From Malachius bipustulatus (Eukaryota > Arthropoda > Insecta > Coleoptera > Melyridae), in contig OU342632.1 in the NCBI GenBank assembly GCA_910589415.1, positions 40,685,637 through 40,749,636 on the forward strand: a DNA stretch of 64,000 nucleotides, written 5' to 3'. A model generated the notes under the pieces. The model saw nothing but the letters and a program-made list of their open reading frames with translations, had not been told where the DNA came from and made no database searches. Below, one piece after another: positions 24,005-37,400 of the stretch. Position numbers and translations under genes: made by a program. The stretch's first letter is position 1, and every line of letters begins with the position of its first letter.

Positions 24005-25257
24005 TACTGCTCTCTACTGTCTACTGCACTCTACTGCACCAAAAACGAAGACGAAAAACTTTCCGGACATCTTACCCTGATTTTTATTATTACCTAATCG
24101 TCAACTATGAGCTGTTGAAATAATAGTTTTTGGGGCAAATCAAGTGATCTCGCGTAACGTGTCTCTTTAAACAAGACTGATTCATCAGGTGTCTTCTTAT
24201 GATAAGTGAGAGAAAGTTGGTCGAATGCAATGTTGTTTGTCATGTTAATCGGAAATTCCTTAAATTTTATATAACCGCCCACCCCAACGAATACTTAAGC
24301 AGCAGGTGCCCCAGTTTACCAAAGAATTTCATATTATATCCTCTACTGGTGGTACCTGGTACCTACCTTCAGTTATGAAAATGAAAATTAAGCCTTATTA
24401 AAGCCTAGGCTTAGTACAGAGTAAGCAATTTTTCAAATCTTTGGTTGACTTTGGAATGAGAGACTAATAAGCCGATGGTATTGATTGAAAACCATTTCTA
24501 GCGTTTAAATCAGTCCGCATTTTCGCAAAAATTAAGTGTTTCACCCAAAGTTTCTGTAAGGTGAAATTATCTTTTTCAACACAAAGAGCGTGAAGGAAGA
24601 TGGACCCATATCTCGAAACGATTTTTGAATTTTTGGCATAGGTACTTATCTCTTTTTTTTATAGGGTGATCTTAAAAAGCAACTTTTTTGATTTTGCAGT
24701 GACCCGATTTTCAAAATCGGTAAGGCTCATGGTAAAGCTAAACTTCAGATAAGCGATGTTGCGAGTGTATACTGATCGACTCATGACAAAAATTTCTAGA
24801 TACAGGGTTGTATCACTGTTAAAGTAACAAAAATCTAAATGGCCCCCGAAAATTGGTACGTGTATCATTCTGATTTGGGTTAAAATAATACAATTCTAGG
24901 TCTTCAAATTTCTGTCTTGAGTCAGTCTTCCTCCAGGTCTATGTCCAGGTTATTTTTGTTGCTGAACTCTTCATTTTGCTAAATTGTAGTACCCATCAGT
25001 GGCGACTTTTCATGTGAAGTGCTGCTTCACGTATTTCTGAATAAATAATTAATTTTCAAATTGGAAAATCTTGTTTTAATTTTCTCTTATCAGATAGTAC
25101 TTAGTACTTATTTTTGTTTTTTTGTATAACACATTCTATAAATAATAATATAAAACGGCAAGTCTGTTTATGTAGTTACTACCGTTAAAATAATTGGGGT
25201 CGAGGGTGGTGTATCTGCCGAAGCGATGAGTTACCACTGTTATTTTTTTAATAACTT
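24005..25257. other. Intergenic, no gene seen
   Basis: The piece 24660-24870 has a repeat-like TATAGGGTGATC start and an internal TACAGGGTTGTATC. It may be an old CAGGGTG-type element, but I found no second arm. Confidence 0.35.
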
Positions 25258-25616
25258 AAGTCAGGTTTGACAATGTCCGGTAAGCTCCAATTTATTTTTA
25301 ATGCGAGCTCAGCTCGAAGTTCTTTTGCCAGCTTGTGTTTGACCAGTTCTGATTAGATTTTTTTTTTTACAAGATTCAGTCAAGTTCCCGTCAGCTGACA
25401 TCTGTTTTTTGTAAGGATCGATTTGACAAGGTCCGATCAAATTGATTTTTTTTGCAAGGTACGATCATCTCTCATTTTTTGCAAGATCCTGTTTGACAGG
25501 TCCGGTTTGGAAAACGCTGAAATTTTTAAGCTAACTGGATCTCACAAAAATTGAATTTTGGAGATGACCACACCTTGTCTAACCGGATCTTGCAAAAAAA
25601 TTGAGTTGACCAGGCC
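25258..25616. repeat. Short-motif inverted repeat region
   Basis: Degenerate copies of TTTGACAAGGTCCGATCAA and TTTTTTTGCAAG recur on the left (25265-25510). Their inverse forms, such as AACCGGATCTTGCAAAAAAA, occur on the right (25540-25605). This resembles the organisation of the other short-motif elements in the window, but no clear terminal repeat was seen. Confidence 0.45.
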
Positions 25617-25949
25617 TCATGTATTTTGAAATGAAAGACAGCTGATGATTATACGTATTAATTAAAATAACACTTTTAAATTTTTAATTCAGGCTAAAGC
25701 TTCAGGAACTGCTTCATGATTTGCAGCAAAACCACCATCGAATTTTGCCATCCGGTTTGTCAAAGCGTTCAGCATTACCCATACCCCATACCGTTCCAGA
25801 CATATCAAAACCATCTAGGTACCTACCTACTTCCTTCTAGGATCTTTGATAAATTGGTGGTTAAACAGAGAAGCTTTCTTATTTTCCCAGTCTGCTTTCC
25901 ATTCATATTTGATGATAATTGCTCTGTCTGGATAATTTTTCAACTAAAA

Positions 25950-27240
25950 ACGTATTCTCGATTTTAATTATCTATTACCTCCGAAATTCTTCTATTAAAG
26001 TTCTTTCAATTTGGTTGAATTCTTTAGATTGATAAGCTAAAACTATATCATCATCATAAATTAATTTTCTTGATTTAGTCATTGGTATATCACTCAGGTA
26101 GACAATAAATAAGATTGGCGAGAGTATAGGGCCTTGTGGTTTTCCCTTTTTAAAAATTCTGTATTTGCTGCTCTTTTCGTTTATGAAAACTTAAATAATT
26201 TCTATTCGAGAACATATTTTCAATCAAGTTAACAAAAACCTTCTACATAATTGGATGATAATTCCATTTTTTCAAACAGTAATATCGTACACAGCAGAAA
26301 GATCTAGAACTACTGCTCTAGTTTCCAGTTTTTGTTGGAAACCAGATTCAACGTGTGTTGTTTATTAAGCTAATACTAAGTCTAAATCCACTTTGTTCGA
26401 TTAGAAGATATTCTTCAACTATTGGCGAAATTCCGCAGATATAGAGCAATTTTTCCAAAATCTTGTAGATAACATTCAGCAGAGAGATGGGCCGGTAGCT
26501 AGAAGTGTTATATTCAAATTTTCCTGGTTTTAAGATTGCTATTATTTTCGCTTCCCTAAAATCAACTGGTATGTTCCATAGACCAGTTCAATGGAAAACT
26601 CTCAAATTTCTTCAAGAATTCTGGAAAAACACCGTTAAAATCAGCAGTTGCGTTTCTTTATGACTTAATGGTCGTCTTTGATTCCTCCAAAGTAAAAACC
26701 TGAGAAATTGTACTAGAGTTTCTTGCGTTTTTCCTTTGCTTCTTAAGTTGAAGTTCTATCTCTTTAATTTCTGTCTTTTGATTGAAACAGAATTTGAAGT
26801 ATTTACAATTGCTTGATGCAATTGCATTTTGGTGAAATGTTGAGAAAGTGTTTCTTTAGTCCGTTGCTACTATCTCCCAGTTTATTATTTAAATTCCAGC
26901 TACTTCTACTCGAATGGGTAAAAGTCATATTTTCCATTAAGTAAATGGTTCTATTTATCTTTCCTGGCTTTGTATAGTCCGTTTAAAATTTCGTGAGCGT
27001 TATCTCTATAGTTGGACATTACTGATATTTTTCATACTCCTGTTGATTGTATTGTTTTCGAAATCCTATCGGAATAGTTGTCTTTGCAGCTCCTTTTATA
27101 ATACCCACAAATCTACGAGAGTTTTTATAGACAGGTTTAATCCACCTTAAATTGCAGTCTATTTCTTTACTGAATTTGAATTCTGCGCCAATTAGCTTTT
27201 TCAAAATTCCATTTGGGTTTTTCTAAACAGTCAAACGTAA
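25950..27240 (-). pseudogene. Jockey-like ORF2 remnant (reverse transcriptase)
   Basis: The minus strand, in shifting frames, reads the end of the endonuclease-to-RT linker (RRFVGIIKGAAKTTIPIGFR). Next come VDFREAKIIAILKPGKFEYN, SSYRPISLLNVIYKILEKLL, a QSGFR segment, GKPQGPILSPILFIVYLSDI and finally LIYDDDIVLAYQ (the YADD box as YDDD). The order and motifs are those of jockey-group non-LTR retrotransposons. Stops and frameshifts break it repeatedly. The C-terminal part past the palm domain is not recognisable, and the 5' endonuclease region is missing. Confidence 0.85.
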
Positions 27241-28380
27241 TTATTACTTGAGCAGTCTTGAAACTAATGTTGGTCTATGTTGACTGTGAGGAAAGTCGGT
27301 TATTACTTTCTTAGCAAGGTTGATATTTGTGATCAGTTGATGTTATAGCACTGGACTCTATACTGTGGTTACCTATAGGTAACTTTTACGCTATTTGGCA
27401 GAGGAGAAACTTTTCTTATCTTTGACATTAAAGTGTAGATAAAAATGACAATTTTTACGCAGATATTTGTGCAAAATTGGGTTATTCTAATGGTTCCTTA
27501 TCTGGGTAAATTATAAATTAGTCGTTCTTCACTTATTTTCTTTTACGTACCGATTAAGGCAACGATTGTATAAATTTTGCAAAAATTTACATTATTTACT
27601 TATCAGCCTTCTTTCTTGATGGAGTCGGTTTTATAACAGCAATTTAAGTACATGCAATATTAATTGGCCTGTTAAACAATAATTTTTGTTTTATTGTAGC
27701 GGAACCAATTGTCTGGCTTTTATAAGTAATGGTAGCAGTTTATACTGTTAAGGTAGTAGGTAGTTAATTGTATACAAGCTAGATATCGTTAGCAATTCAA
27801 ACCATTTATCTATAGATTTATCTATACCAGATTAAAAGTAAATAAATTAAAAATTATTAGATAATATTTAATTCCTTCACTTGCAGTGTGCAATCGTATG
27901 CATTATATAATAATAATATAGATCAACATTTATCTAATAATTGCTACCTTTTATGCCCGTATGTCGGAAATAAATTCAATTACGGAAAAGATCTAATCTC
28001 CTTTCCAGTTATCTTTTTTTTTTAATTCACAAATCGATTAGTATATGAACGTATTCTCTTAAAATAGCATAATTAACTTTCATTTATGAAACGTAAGTGT
28101 AGAAGTAAGAGGATCGGGAAAAGTGAATTTTCTTTCTTTCATTTCATTTTTATAGCTTCAATTATTTTGTATAATTTCAGTAAAAATTGACGCTCCACAT
28201 TAAAATATTTGTATACAGAAATCCATGCTTTCATTTTGATTGCTTCGCTCTTTTTAAGTCTTACGCGATCTGCAGAGTTACAAAGCCGTTTAAGGAGAAT
28301 GAATAATACAGTTGACCCAGAAAATAAATGAATAAGAGAGTTGAATGATCGAAAATAGCTAAGGCTGCACATGCAACATT
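27241..28380. other. Intergenic, no gene seen
   Basis: AT-rich sequence. No domain or repeat was recognised. Confidence 0.4.
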
Positions 28381-28700
28381 TTTCCAATGTAACATTTCTG
28401 AAACAATACTTATGTAACAGAATTTCAAATGAAACGTTTATGAGGGCGGACATTTAATGTTTCATAAACGTATCTGCATTGTTGCAGAGACAAAACAGCA
28501 AAGTTGGCCATTGTTTCACTAAGGCTTCTCATGAAACATGTTTCCAATGTAGCATTTCTGGAACAGAATCTCAACTGAAACGTTTGTGAAGGCGGGCACT
28601 TAAAACGTTTCATAAACGTCTCTGCATTGTTGTAGAGAGAAAATGCACCACCAAACGTTTCAAGTTTTCGTGTTCGTTCCAGCAACGTTAATGAAACAGT
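28381..28700. repeat. Two-unit tandem repeat, period 160 bp
   Basis: TTTCCAATGTAACATTTCTG at 28381 recurs as TTTCCAATGTAGCATTTCTG at 28541. Both units continue with a GAAACGTTT block, a GTTTCATAAACGT block and TCTGCATTGTTG. The inverted GAAACGTTT / AAACGTTTC motifs recall the short-motif elements elsewhere in the window. Open frames across it are by-products. Confidence 0.75.
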
Positions 28701-30882
28701 TCTTTGCAAAGTGGTAACTGATATCTAAAGAAAATCCTCGAGATATAATCCTGACTCGTACCTAAGTAATCATCTTAACATAAGCTAATGTTAAAAGATG
28801 GGTGTATACGCAGGGTTTTACTGCGACACTGGCCAACTTTAAAATTGTCCAGGCGATTTCAAAAGTTTCAAGTTTCTAGAATTGCATTTTACAATTTATG
28901 AAGCAATGAAACTTAAAAACGTACCAAAAACTATTTTTGGGGACCGTGGAGCGCAGCTCCATGATTTGCACGAAGGTATAGTGCGACATCGGGGAAGAAT
29001 TTACAAAATATCTCAGAGATGCTACTGCTGTAAACTGCCTAACCGTAAACTGAATGGAGTATAGCCCTGGGACGCAAGTCTTTTGAGGGCGGAAATTTGG
29101 GCCATTTTTATTGGTGCTATATTTATTTTTGTGTTTCTCTTTAGAGGCGCATTATTTTTAGCAGTTAGGTCCGGGTGGTCTCACCATCAATATTCGTTAC
29201 TTATACGTACGAGTATAATGTCTTTGACTACACCTAGGTATAATGACCCAACGCTATCTTATTTATTTGTTTAGTTGGCGATGACGATAAAATAATTGGC
29301 AAATATTGAAAGAAACAGTCTCTTCATAAAAGAAGATGTGCCCGTGTTAACAAAACGTTAAATAAATAAAACTTTTTACATTCAATGATGTGCTAATTAT
29401 TTTGTTGCACCATTCCTGGTGTCCTTGTCACAATAACAAATCATAAAAGCATATTAATAATAAATGAGATAGTTACAACATTTTTAACTAAGAGTCATTT
29501 CATTAGAACCATTACTCTCACTTCTGTCTATTCTTTTTTATAATTTGCTAAATAATAATGTCAATGGAAATCCATTAAAGTAATTTTGAAAACATCTGCT
29601 TTTATGACGCTGAAACGGGAACGTGAAGGAGATTGGAATAATAATTATAATATAAATGCGCAGAGGTAATTAGTTAGCAATTTTCTACTAAGGAACATCA
29701 AAGTGATAAAAATAAATTAAAAAGTTAGTCAAGTGAATTTAATTCTGCTATGACTATGGAATAATCTTCATTTCTGTCTGGGGAAACGTGAAACTTATAT
29801 GTGGGTAATATAAAATGTTACATCATTAATTAGAGAAGAAGTTCACTAAAGCAATAACTTTAGACTGATTGACGATTCGATAAAAAATTATTCTGATGAC
29901 AGTTTGTTGTTAGATGAGAATTGATTAACAAGTTTCGCTTAAAGGAAAGTTAATGAATCTTATAACAATAATTTAGCTCTTTTGTGTTGGATTTTTGAGC
30001 CTACTTTGTGTATAAGGCTGAGTAAGATAGATTGATACCTAATAGATTTAGATTTTAAAAGGGAGGGAATTGAAATCTTCAAAATATTTTTTCGTTAGTC
30101 GGTACCTACCTAATAATCAACTTAAATAAACTTTGAAATAGGTACAAGATAATTAAAAAAAAATATTCACTCCACATTTTAACTTGATGAAGTTGCTGAA
30201 AAAACTGCACATCCCTATATGAATTCTATCTATAAGGTGATTCACAATTATTAATTTTCAGTGGAAGTAAGTGCCTACCTATCTTGTACTGAAATCTGAA
30301 TTTTCAAACGGTAATTAGTCATAATTAATAATTTACAAGCTTAAAATACTTTTAGTCGCCAAACATTTTCAGTAAATCGGAAGTCGCTTTTAACTTTACT
30401 ATTTTATTTATGTTTACCTACTGTGTTTTTTTTTGGATTTTACGTTAAATTCTTGACTAAATTTGTAATTATAGTTAAGGAGATGGTGACAAAAATGCCT
30501 TGTATCTCCCAAATGGAAGAAAAGCAGATTTTTATATAGTTCGAGTCCCCTTCTGAAAATCCGTCTTGTCAAGTAGGGGTCCAGCGCCTTTTGCGACTTG
30601 CGATAAGCGGCTATGCCCTTTTACCCAGATTTTCCCGAGCGATTTCAAAAAGTATCTACCATTTGGAAGAAAATTACTGGGAGGCATCATTCTAGGCAAC
30701 CCCCCTAATTGAGGGAAAAATATTTTCTTCCAATTTGCTCCTTGCCGTAATCTCCCATCATACAAAAGAGAATTAAATTTTGAAACAAAAAAAAATCAGC
30801 CGCGTAAACAAAATCACGCTCAAATGATCCGTTACTATTTCATCAAAAAATAAAGTTTTCTTCCAAAATGCACATTGCTAAA
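28701..30882. other. Intergenic, no gene seen
   Basis: Mostly AT-rich. The 30532-30765 stretch is GC-richer and open on the minus strand for 77 codons (ending LDKTDFQKGTRTI), but I recognise no domain and suspect repeat-derived sequence. Confidence 0.35.
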
Positions 30883-31225
30883 ATACAGGATGTCCATTAT
30901 TATTTCAGAGCTCACTATATGAGTATTATCTCGTAAATGCTAAGAGATAAGGGCCAGTTAAATTAAAGAAAAGATGCCCTATTTTGTAGCCAGCTCGAAT
31001 CCAGACGTTAAAGATATCTTTGACCGTTCCTGAAATATTTATAAAAAAAACTGAACAATCGAAATTTCGTATTCTTGACATATATCTTTTTTATTATTGG
31101 AAATTAATAAATTATTTTTTGTAGGCTTACATAAATCGGCAAGAGCTTGACGTTTCAGAAATTTTCAAAGTCAACTATATATAGATCCCACAGTTTTCAT
31201 CGTTAACTTTCGTTTTTCTTTCGGT
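30883..31225 (+). repeat. Single-arm copy of the CAGGGTGCACC fold-back family
   Basis: The blocks AAATGCTAAGAGATA, TCTTTTTTATTATTGGAAAT and TTTTTTGTAGGCTTACATAA occur here. They recur in the same order in the left half of the element at 51315-52179. The mirror arm is missing, so this is a half element or a solo relative. Confidence 0.7.
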
Positions 31226-31494
31226 ATATAAAAGAAATCATGGAAACAAAAAATAAATCGACTTTTATGCAATTTTGACCAAGTTTCGTCAATAGTAATT
31301 CATTATGTATAGGTAGATTTAACTCCAATAATCTGATACATGAAAAGTTTATATACAGGGTTGGGCGCGACGAACGCCTCGGTCTGTGCAGCCTAAATCG
31401 TGCACGACTTAAAAAAAATCAAATTGTGTCTTACACAGGGTGGTCGTACCTACAACTTGAAATTATTTTGGACTATACAGCATGTCCCATCAAC

Positions 31495-32165
31495 AGCGAT
31501 CAACTTTTCTTCAAGTACGTGTCTGGTTCCTATAGATTTAAAATTCTAGCAATTGGCTATACCATAAATTTGCATTACTCCAACTTTTGAGATGAGTTTA
31601 AATGAATTTTGAGGAACACTGGCACTTTATGGAAAATTTTTTACTTAGGTACAACTTCTTAATTTAATCTGTTTTTGCGAAGCTGTTCGGAGTGCGCCGT
31701 TCGATTTAAGAAGCTCATTTTACAACATTTTTCTTATACTTTCCGAATCCGATGCCATTTTTTCCGAAAGTCGATCGGAAAATGTGGTTTTCTGCCAAAT
31801 ATGAAATGCGAACGACTTTTCTTCAAGTACGACCCTTGATTAAAAATTCTGACAATAGGCTATCCCGTAAATTCGTAATACGACAGTTTTTGAAATGATT
31901 TCCAATGAATTTTGAGGAACATTAGAAACATGCAAGCGGAAAAATTAAAAATTTTAGTTTAGGTAGGTGCAAGTTCTTATTTTGATCTTATTTTGTGAAA
32001 CTGATCGAAGTGCGCCGTTCGATTTAAGAAGCTAGTTTCATAGCATTTTTCCTGGAAGTATTTTCCGAATCCGATGCCCATTTTTCCGAAAGTCGATCAG
32101 AAAATGGCTTTTCTGTCCAAAAAGTGAAAACTATTTCTTTTCAAGTATACGGTCCTGGATTTTAA
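31495..32165. repeat. Tandem repeat, about 2.1 units of 313 bp
   Basis: CTTTTCTTCAAGTACG at about 31504 recurs at about 31817, with a weaker third start near 32137. Both units carry GAATTTTGAGGAACA, GTGCGCCGTTCGATTTAAGA and TCCGAATCCGATGCC, so they are clearly homologous but diverged. No protein is apparent. Confidence 0.8.
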
Positions 32166-32309
32166 ATTTGCCGATCTATAGTGGAGAGAGATGAAAGTGG
32201 ATTGAACACTGTAAACGCAAAAGAGAAGGCGATAGACAGCCCAGACTTGCCAGTTTCCAGCAATGTTGTCTAACCTGTCATTTGTCGTGAAACAAGTCGT
32301 GACACAAGT

Positions 32310-32519
32310 TACCACTTGTTGTAGCTTCGCTAATTTCCGTATCAACATGACAATGTAATGATTCTCCATTCTCTCTTAGTTCACATCACCCCGATATAGC
32401 TAATTTTTCCTGTGCATGAAAAAATTTCTACGTGACTAGCATCATTCAGGCAACACGGTATAAATCCAATCAAGAACACAGAATAGATACAACTATTCGG
32501 TGTCAAGAACTTGACGTCT
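32310..32519. repeat. Upstream copy of 210-bp target duplication
   Basis: It begins TACCACTTGTTGTAGC and ends AGAACTTGACGTCT. It appears identical, base for base on reading, to 38191-38400. The two copies sit exactly at the ends of the retrotransposon. Confidence 0.9.
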
Positions 32520-33043
32520 TTACCTGTGTGGTTGAGGTACCCATCAGGCGCGTCCCAGGTGGCGGATAGGGAACGGCCTCACAGTGATCGATAGTGAGTG
32601 AGGTTAGCAGCGGTGATAGAGCTCGTCGGATTTAAAACTCCAGACTGGCAGCTTAAAGCCCTGCCGCGGACCACCTCCCCCAACCTAGTTGTCGTGTCGT
32701 GACTAAAGGGTTAGCACAGGGGTTTCTTACGGCGCCGGAGAACGTCTAATTGTTGACTATCCGTTAAACCGTATCTTTCTGCTGCCGTGGACATGTCTCG
32801 CGAGCAGAGAGATGTGGGGGTTTTGGCTTAACCGCCTGAACCAAGAGGAGACAACCTCATCAAAAACCTAAATCCTAAAGCGGAGGTCCAGGCCGATAGG
32901 ATGCGTGGCTGGATAGGAGACCAGTCTCTACTGGACCTAACCTCGGGGCACCGGGCGAAACCCCGTTGTACATAGCCTCCCCATTCCATGCAGGGCTCTG
33001 GTTTCGGGGAACATCATTTTCCCTAGCTTCTCGTGGGAACCAC
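32520..33043 (+). promoter_or_regulatory. Retrotransposon 5' UTR, probable internal promoter
   Basis: GC-rich leader starting TTACCTGTGTGG. Non-LTR elements normally carry an internal promoter here. I see no specific element and infer the role from position. Confidence 0.5.
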
Positions 33044-34378
33044 ATGGAACCTAACAAGAACTTTAGCTCCGACGAGGGGAGCCATACCCTCGATCTCCCG
33101 GAAACGGAAGAACTAATGGAGATTGGTACCAATCCGACTCCAAATAACAGTCCGACCCCGGAAGATCGGGAAAGGGTGACGTTAAAGTCCCCAATCCCCG
33201 AATCTACGGGTCAGGAAAAACTCTTGACTGAAGAGGGGTCCGATAAGACGGACCCTTCTTCAACAAGAAAACCACGACTATCCGGAGCCGCAAGGAAACG
33301 GCTTAGTCGTATGTTAAAAAGCGGGACTGACTACCAGACCGCTTTGAAAACAGTCCTCGACGAACGTGACGCAGCCGGATCAATGGGGAGGGGCTCAACC
33401 CCCCCAGAACGATCCGTCACTGCGAAGCGCGGGAGGTCGGAGGAAAGCACTCCAACTGAACAGAGGCCAAAAAGGCCCTGCGAGGAAGGAGCTGATAAGT
33501 TGTCATATGGGGACGCTGCCGCGGGTGTACGGGTTGGGATTATCCACCCAGACCATCCGAGGGCGTCCCTGAGTGACGAGCAACTGGGCACTGTGCAGAG
33601 GTCAATCCTGACCGCTGTAGAGGAAATCCCAGACGGCGGGCCAGAGGTCAGATTCGAGCATTGCTCGAAACGGCCTGGATGGCTACTCATTACCTGCGCC
33701 GGGGAGAGGGCCGCCAACTGGTTGGAGGCTTCAGTTAATGACCTTAAACCGTGGGAGGGCGCTCTCCTAAAAGCGGTGAGAGGTGATGAGATCCCCAAAC
33801 CTCACATCTGTGTGGCCTTCATCCCGGATGATGACGAAAATCGCCTCACTCCGGATAGGGTGCTCACTAGGCTGAGGAAAATGAACACGGTTCTGAACAC
33901 GCGGGAGTGGATTGTTCTACACCGCGAAAATTCGGGACCAGGTCAAACATGGACCTTCGCCGTCGACGAAGCGTCCATGAAAGGACTTGAAGGGCTAGGG
34001 TTCCGACCCTACTTCGGTCTCAATGGGAGGGTGCTTTTCCGCCCTAAGATCCGAGGTGGGGGAATAGCCCAAAAAGCCCCTCCAAATGAAGGTCTGATAA
34101 GAGACCGGGCCCCCCCGAAGGTGAGCGAAAAACCGCCCCTTCTGGCAGGGGAGCACCCAAATCAAGCTGCCTTGGCAGGGCCGTCCGAGATGCGGGTTGC
34201 CCCAGATCAGAGCGGCCGCAAACCGCCTGGTAGGGGGACAGCCCCTCCTCGGCCTGGGCCGTCAGGGCACAAATACAAGGGGGGGAAGGGAAAAATGAAC
34301 CGCCCCCCCAGACAGAAAGAAAGCTCTGGTGCTACCGGGAAGGACAAATCCGCCCGGCCTGCACCAGAAAAGAAATAA
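33044..34378 (+). CDS. Retrotransposon ORF1 protein
   Basis: 444 residues from the first in-frame ATG (MEPNKNFSSDEG). The open frame extends 26 codons further upstream but without an ATG. ORF1 proteins bind the element RNA and form the particle used for target-primed reverse transcription. The N-terminal 90 residues or so are acidic and Pro/Ser/Thr-rich. A basic SGAARKRLSRML segment follows. The central region of about 175 residues, starting GVRVGIIHPDHPRASLSDEQ and ending near GFRPYFGLNGRVLFRPK, looks like the globular domain seen in ORF1 of insect retrotransposons (possibly Pfam DUF4780, from memory). The C-terminus is Pro/Gly/Lys-rich and basic. No CCHC knuckles are visible, unlike many ORF1 proteins. 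The stop lies 27 nt before the ORF2 ATG. Confidence 0.9.
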   Translation: MEPNKNFSSDEGSHTLDLPETEELMEIGTNPTPNNSPTPEDRERVTLKSPIPESTGQEKLLTEEGSDKTDPSSTRKPRLSGAARKRLSRMLKSGTDYQTALKTVLDERDAAGSMGRGSTPPERSVTAKRGRSEESTPTEQRPKRPCEEGADKLSYGDAAAGVRVGIIHPDHPRASLSDEQLGTVQRSILTAVEEIPDGGPEVRFEHCSKRPGWLLITCAGERAANWLEASVNDLKPWEGALLKAVRGDEIPKPHICVAFIPDDDENRLTPDRVLTRLRKMNTVLNTREWIVLHRENSGPGQTWTFAVDEASMKGLEGLGFRPYFGLNGRVLFRPKIRGGGIAQKAPPNEGLIRDRAPPKVSEKPPLLAGEHPNQAALAGPSEMRVAPDQSGRKPPGRGTAPPRPGPSGHKYKGGKGKMNRPPRQKESSGATGKDKSARPAPEKK

Positions 34379-34405
34379 CCCCTCCCCCCTCACCCCATAC
34401 CCTTC

Positions 34406-37400
34406 ATGTGCCTAACATCCCAATCTACCACCCAATTTCCCCTCCACAATTCCCACATAAAATGTATACAACTCAACCTCCAACATGCCACAGCAGCAAG
34501 TTATGTTCTTGGCAGGAGGTTCATAAGAGAGCAATTTGACATTGCGCTACTCCAGGAACCATGGCTGGACAAGTCTGGCAAAATAAGAGGCCTGGGAAAC
34601 TTATCTGCCAAGGTGATAGCAGTCGGCTCGGAGCATTCGCCGAGAGCCTGCATCTTGGTGAAGAACAACTTAAACTTCTATGTCCTTTCAGACTACTGCG
34701 CCCGAGACATTACGACAGTCAAAGTTACTCTCCCGGTGGGGAACAGCAGAACGGAATTAATCGTCTGCTCAGCATACTTCCCGGGAGATAGATCTGCCGA
34801 ACAACCTCCTCCTACAATAGTGCGAAATCTGGTCGCCTATTGTCGTGGGAACAACTTACAACTTATCGTTGGATGTGACGCAAACTCGCACCACCTAGCT
34901 TGGGGGAGCACGGACATCAACGAAAGAGGTGAGTCGCTTTATAACTTTATAATAGGTGAAAAACTTATTGTGAATAACATCGGCTCCAAACCAACCTTCG
35001 TCACAAAAAATAGACAGGAGGTACTAGATATAACATTCAGCTCAAACTTTATAAGCAATAGGATAACCAACTGGCAGGTATCCTCTGAACCTTCCTGTTC
35101 AGACCATAGACAAATAGTGTTCGACATCGAAATAGGTCATAGACCTATTGTGGAATATCGTGATCCAAAAAGAACAGACTGGAGCGGATATGAAAAATCC
35201 CTCCAGACTGGACTTGAGACCGTTATCCCCACAATAAAAAATCGTGATGATATTGAAATTGCGGCGGAACAAGTCCGGAACGCAATAATATCAGCCTATC
35301 ACGAAAACTGTCCACCAAAAACGAAGAGAAACGACAGGAAAGTCGACTGGTGGAACAAAGACCTAGAGAAAAGAAGAAAAGAAGTTCGACGACTCTTCAA
35401 TCGAGCTAAAGAGATGGGTAACTGGGATGAATACAGAACTAAGCTAACGGAGTACTACAAAGAGATCAGACGATCTAAAAGAGAGTCCTGGAGAAGGTTC
35501 TGCGAGAGCATCCATGATCTGCCTCGCAGCGCCAGAATTCACAAGATTCTCTCAAGAGATCCGACACAGCCATTTGGCTCGATAAAACGACCAGACGGTT
35601 CATTTACGGACTCAGAAAAGGAAACGTTAGAACTCCTAAAGGAAAATCACTTCCCAGGTAGCTCGCCTCTGTACAATCAGTGGCAGCTGAATTCCGGAGG
35701 ACGTATAAATCGACCTCAAAAATCGGAATGGAAAGTCTGCCGCTCGATCATTACAGCCAAGGCAATTGAAAACGCTGTAAAAACTTTTCAGCCTTTCAAG
35801 ACACCTGGAGAGGACGGCATCTTTCCTGCCCTATTACAAAGGGGCATAAAGATACTGACGTCCTCTCTTATAAAATTATTTAGGGCTAGTCTGGCATGGA
35901 ACTACATCCCATCCAGCTGGGCGGCAACAAGGGTGGTGTACGTTCCCAAAGTGGGCCGTACAGAGCCACACCCTAAGTCATTCAGACCCATTAGCCTTAC
36001 ATCCTTTATACTGAAAAGTCTAGAGAGAATACTGGATGTACACATCAGGAGGAGTGTCTTAGTTTCACACCCTCTGAATGTGCACCAGTATGCCTATCAA
36101 GCTGGCAAATCAACCGATTTGGCACTTAATAACCTCGTGGGGAAGATCACCAAGTCTCTTGACAACAAAGAGATCATGGTGGGAGTCTTCCTCGACATAG
36201 AAGGAGCATTTAACAATGCATTACCAAACTCACTGTATGAAGCAGCAGTTTCCAGAGGAATAGAACCGGTCATAAACGGCTGGATCCGTAATATGCTAGA
36301 TAGTAGGATGATAACGACCTCGATGGGAGGAGTTGAAGTCAGTTTCAGGCCGGGGAGAGGGTGCCCACAGGGAGGAGTACTCTCCCCCCTACTATGGACC
36401 CTTCTTGTAGACGACCTGCTGGCGATCCTCTCCCTATGGAGAGTTGAAGTTCAAGCATATGCGGATGACCTTGTAATAATGATCAAAGGAAACTCCGAGA
36501 GGACAATATCCAATGTCCTTCAGGAAGTTCTTCAAGTCACGTATCAGTGGTGCGAGAGGGAGCAGATGTCTGTAAATCCTCGCAAAACTGTTATAGTACC
36601 ATTCACTAGACGAAAAAGGCTGGAAGACCTTATACCACCTACTCTTCAAGGAGTAGTTATACCATTTGCGGAGGAGGCTAAATATCTAGGTATCACACTT
36701 GATAGGAAGCTACTATGGAACTCCCATCTGGAAAAGATTATCCACAGAGCAAAGCTCTCCCTATGGAGTTGCAAAAAGATCTGTGGAAGAACTTGGGGCA
36801 CTGGTCCCAAGCAAATACACTGGATATATGTAACGATCATTAGGCCAATGATCGCATATGGCTGTGTAGCTTGGTGGTCCAAAGGCTTACAAGCCTTGGC
36901 CAAAATGAAGCTGTCAAGTCTGCAAAGACAAGCATGCCTGGCAATCAGTGGAGCAATGAGCACCACACCGTCGGTGGCTATGGAAATACTTCTGGACCTT
37001 CCTCCACTCCATATATACTTGGAAAGAGAGGCCAGATGGACAACTTACAGACTACTACAGGTAGCACGAAGCACACAAATGGCTTGTGTCATGGAACGGA
37101 CCAGTCTACTGGACGACACTCAAAGTCACAGTCTTCTGGGTATGCCCTCAGACATGATGCCATACACAACAAACCACTGCACTGCATACAACGTCCTCTT
37201 TCCAAGCAGAGACGAATGGGAGCGTAACTCAAACGACCTCCTCAAAGCAGACCTCACGTGGTTTACCGACGGTTCAAAGACTCCAACGGGAGTTGGATCC
37301 GGAGCGTACGACGCTGGGTCAAGACGAGAATTCTTTGCAAACCTGGGTCAGTACGCAACAATATTTCAGGCAGAAATTTATGCCATTGTACTCAGCGCGC

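Noticed and set aside
25258..25616. CRISPR-like array
   Set aside because: Motif copies are degenerate, irregularly spaced, occur in both orientations and lie in a eukaryotic genome.
32966..33043. Upstream extension of ORF1
   Set aside because: The extension has no ATG; the first in-frame ATG is at 33044.
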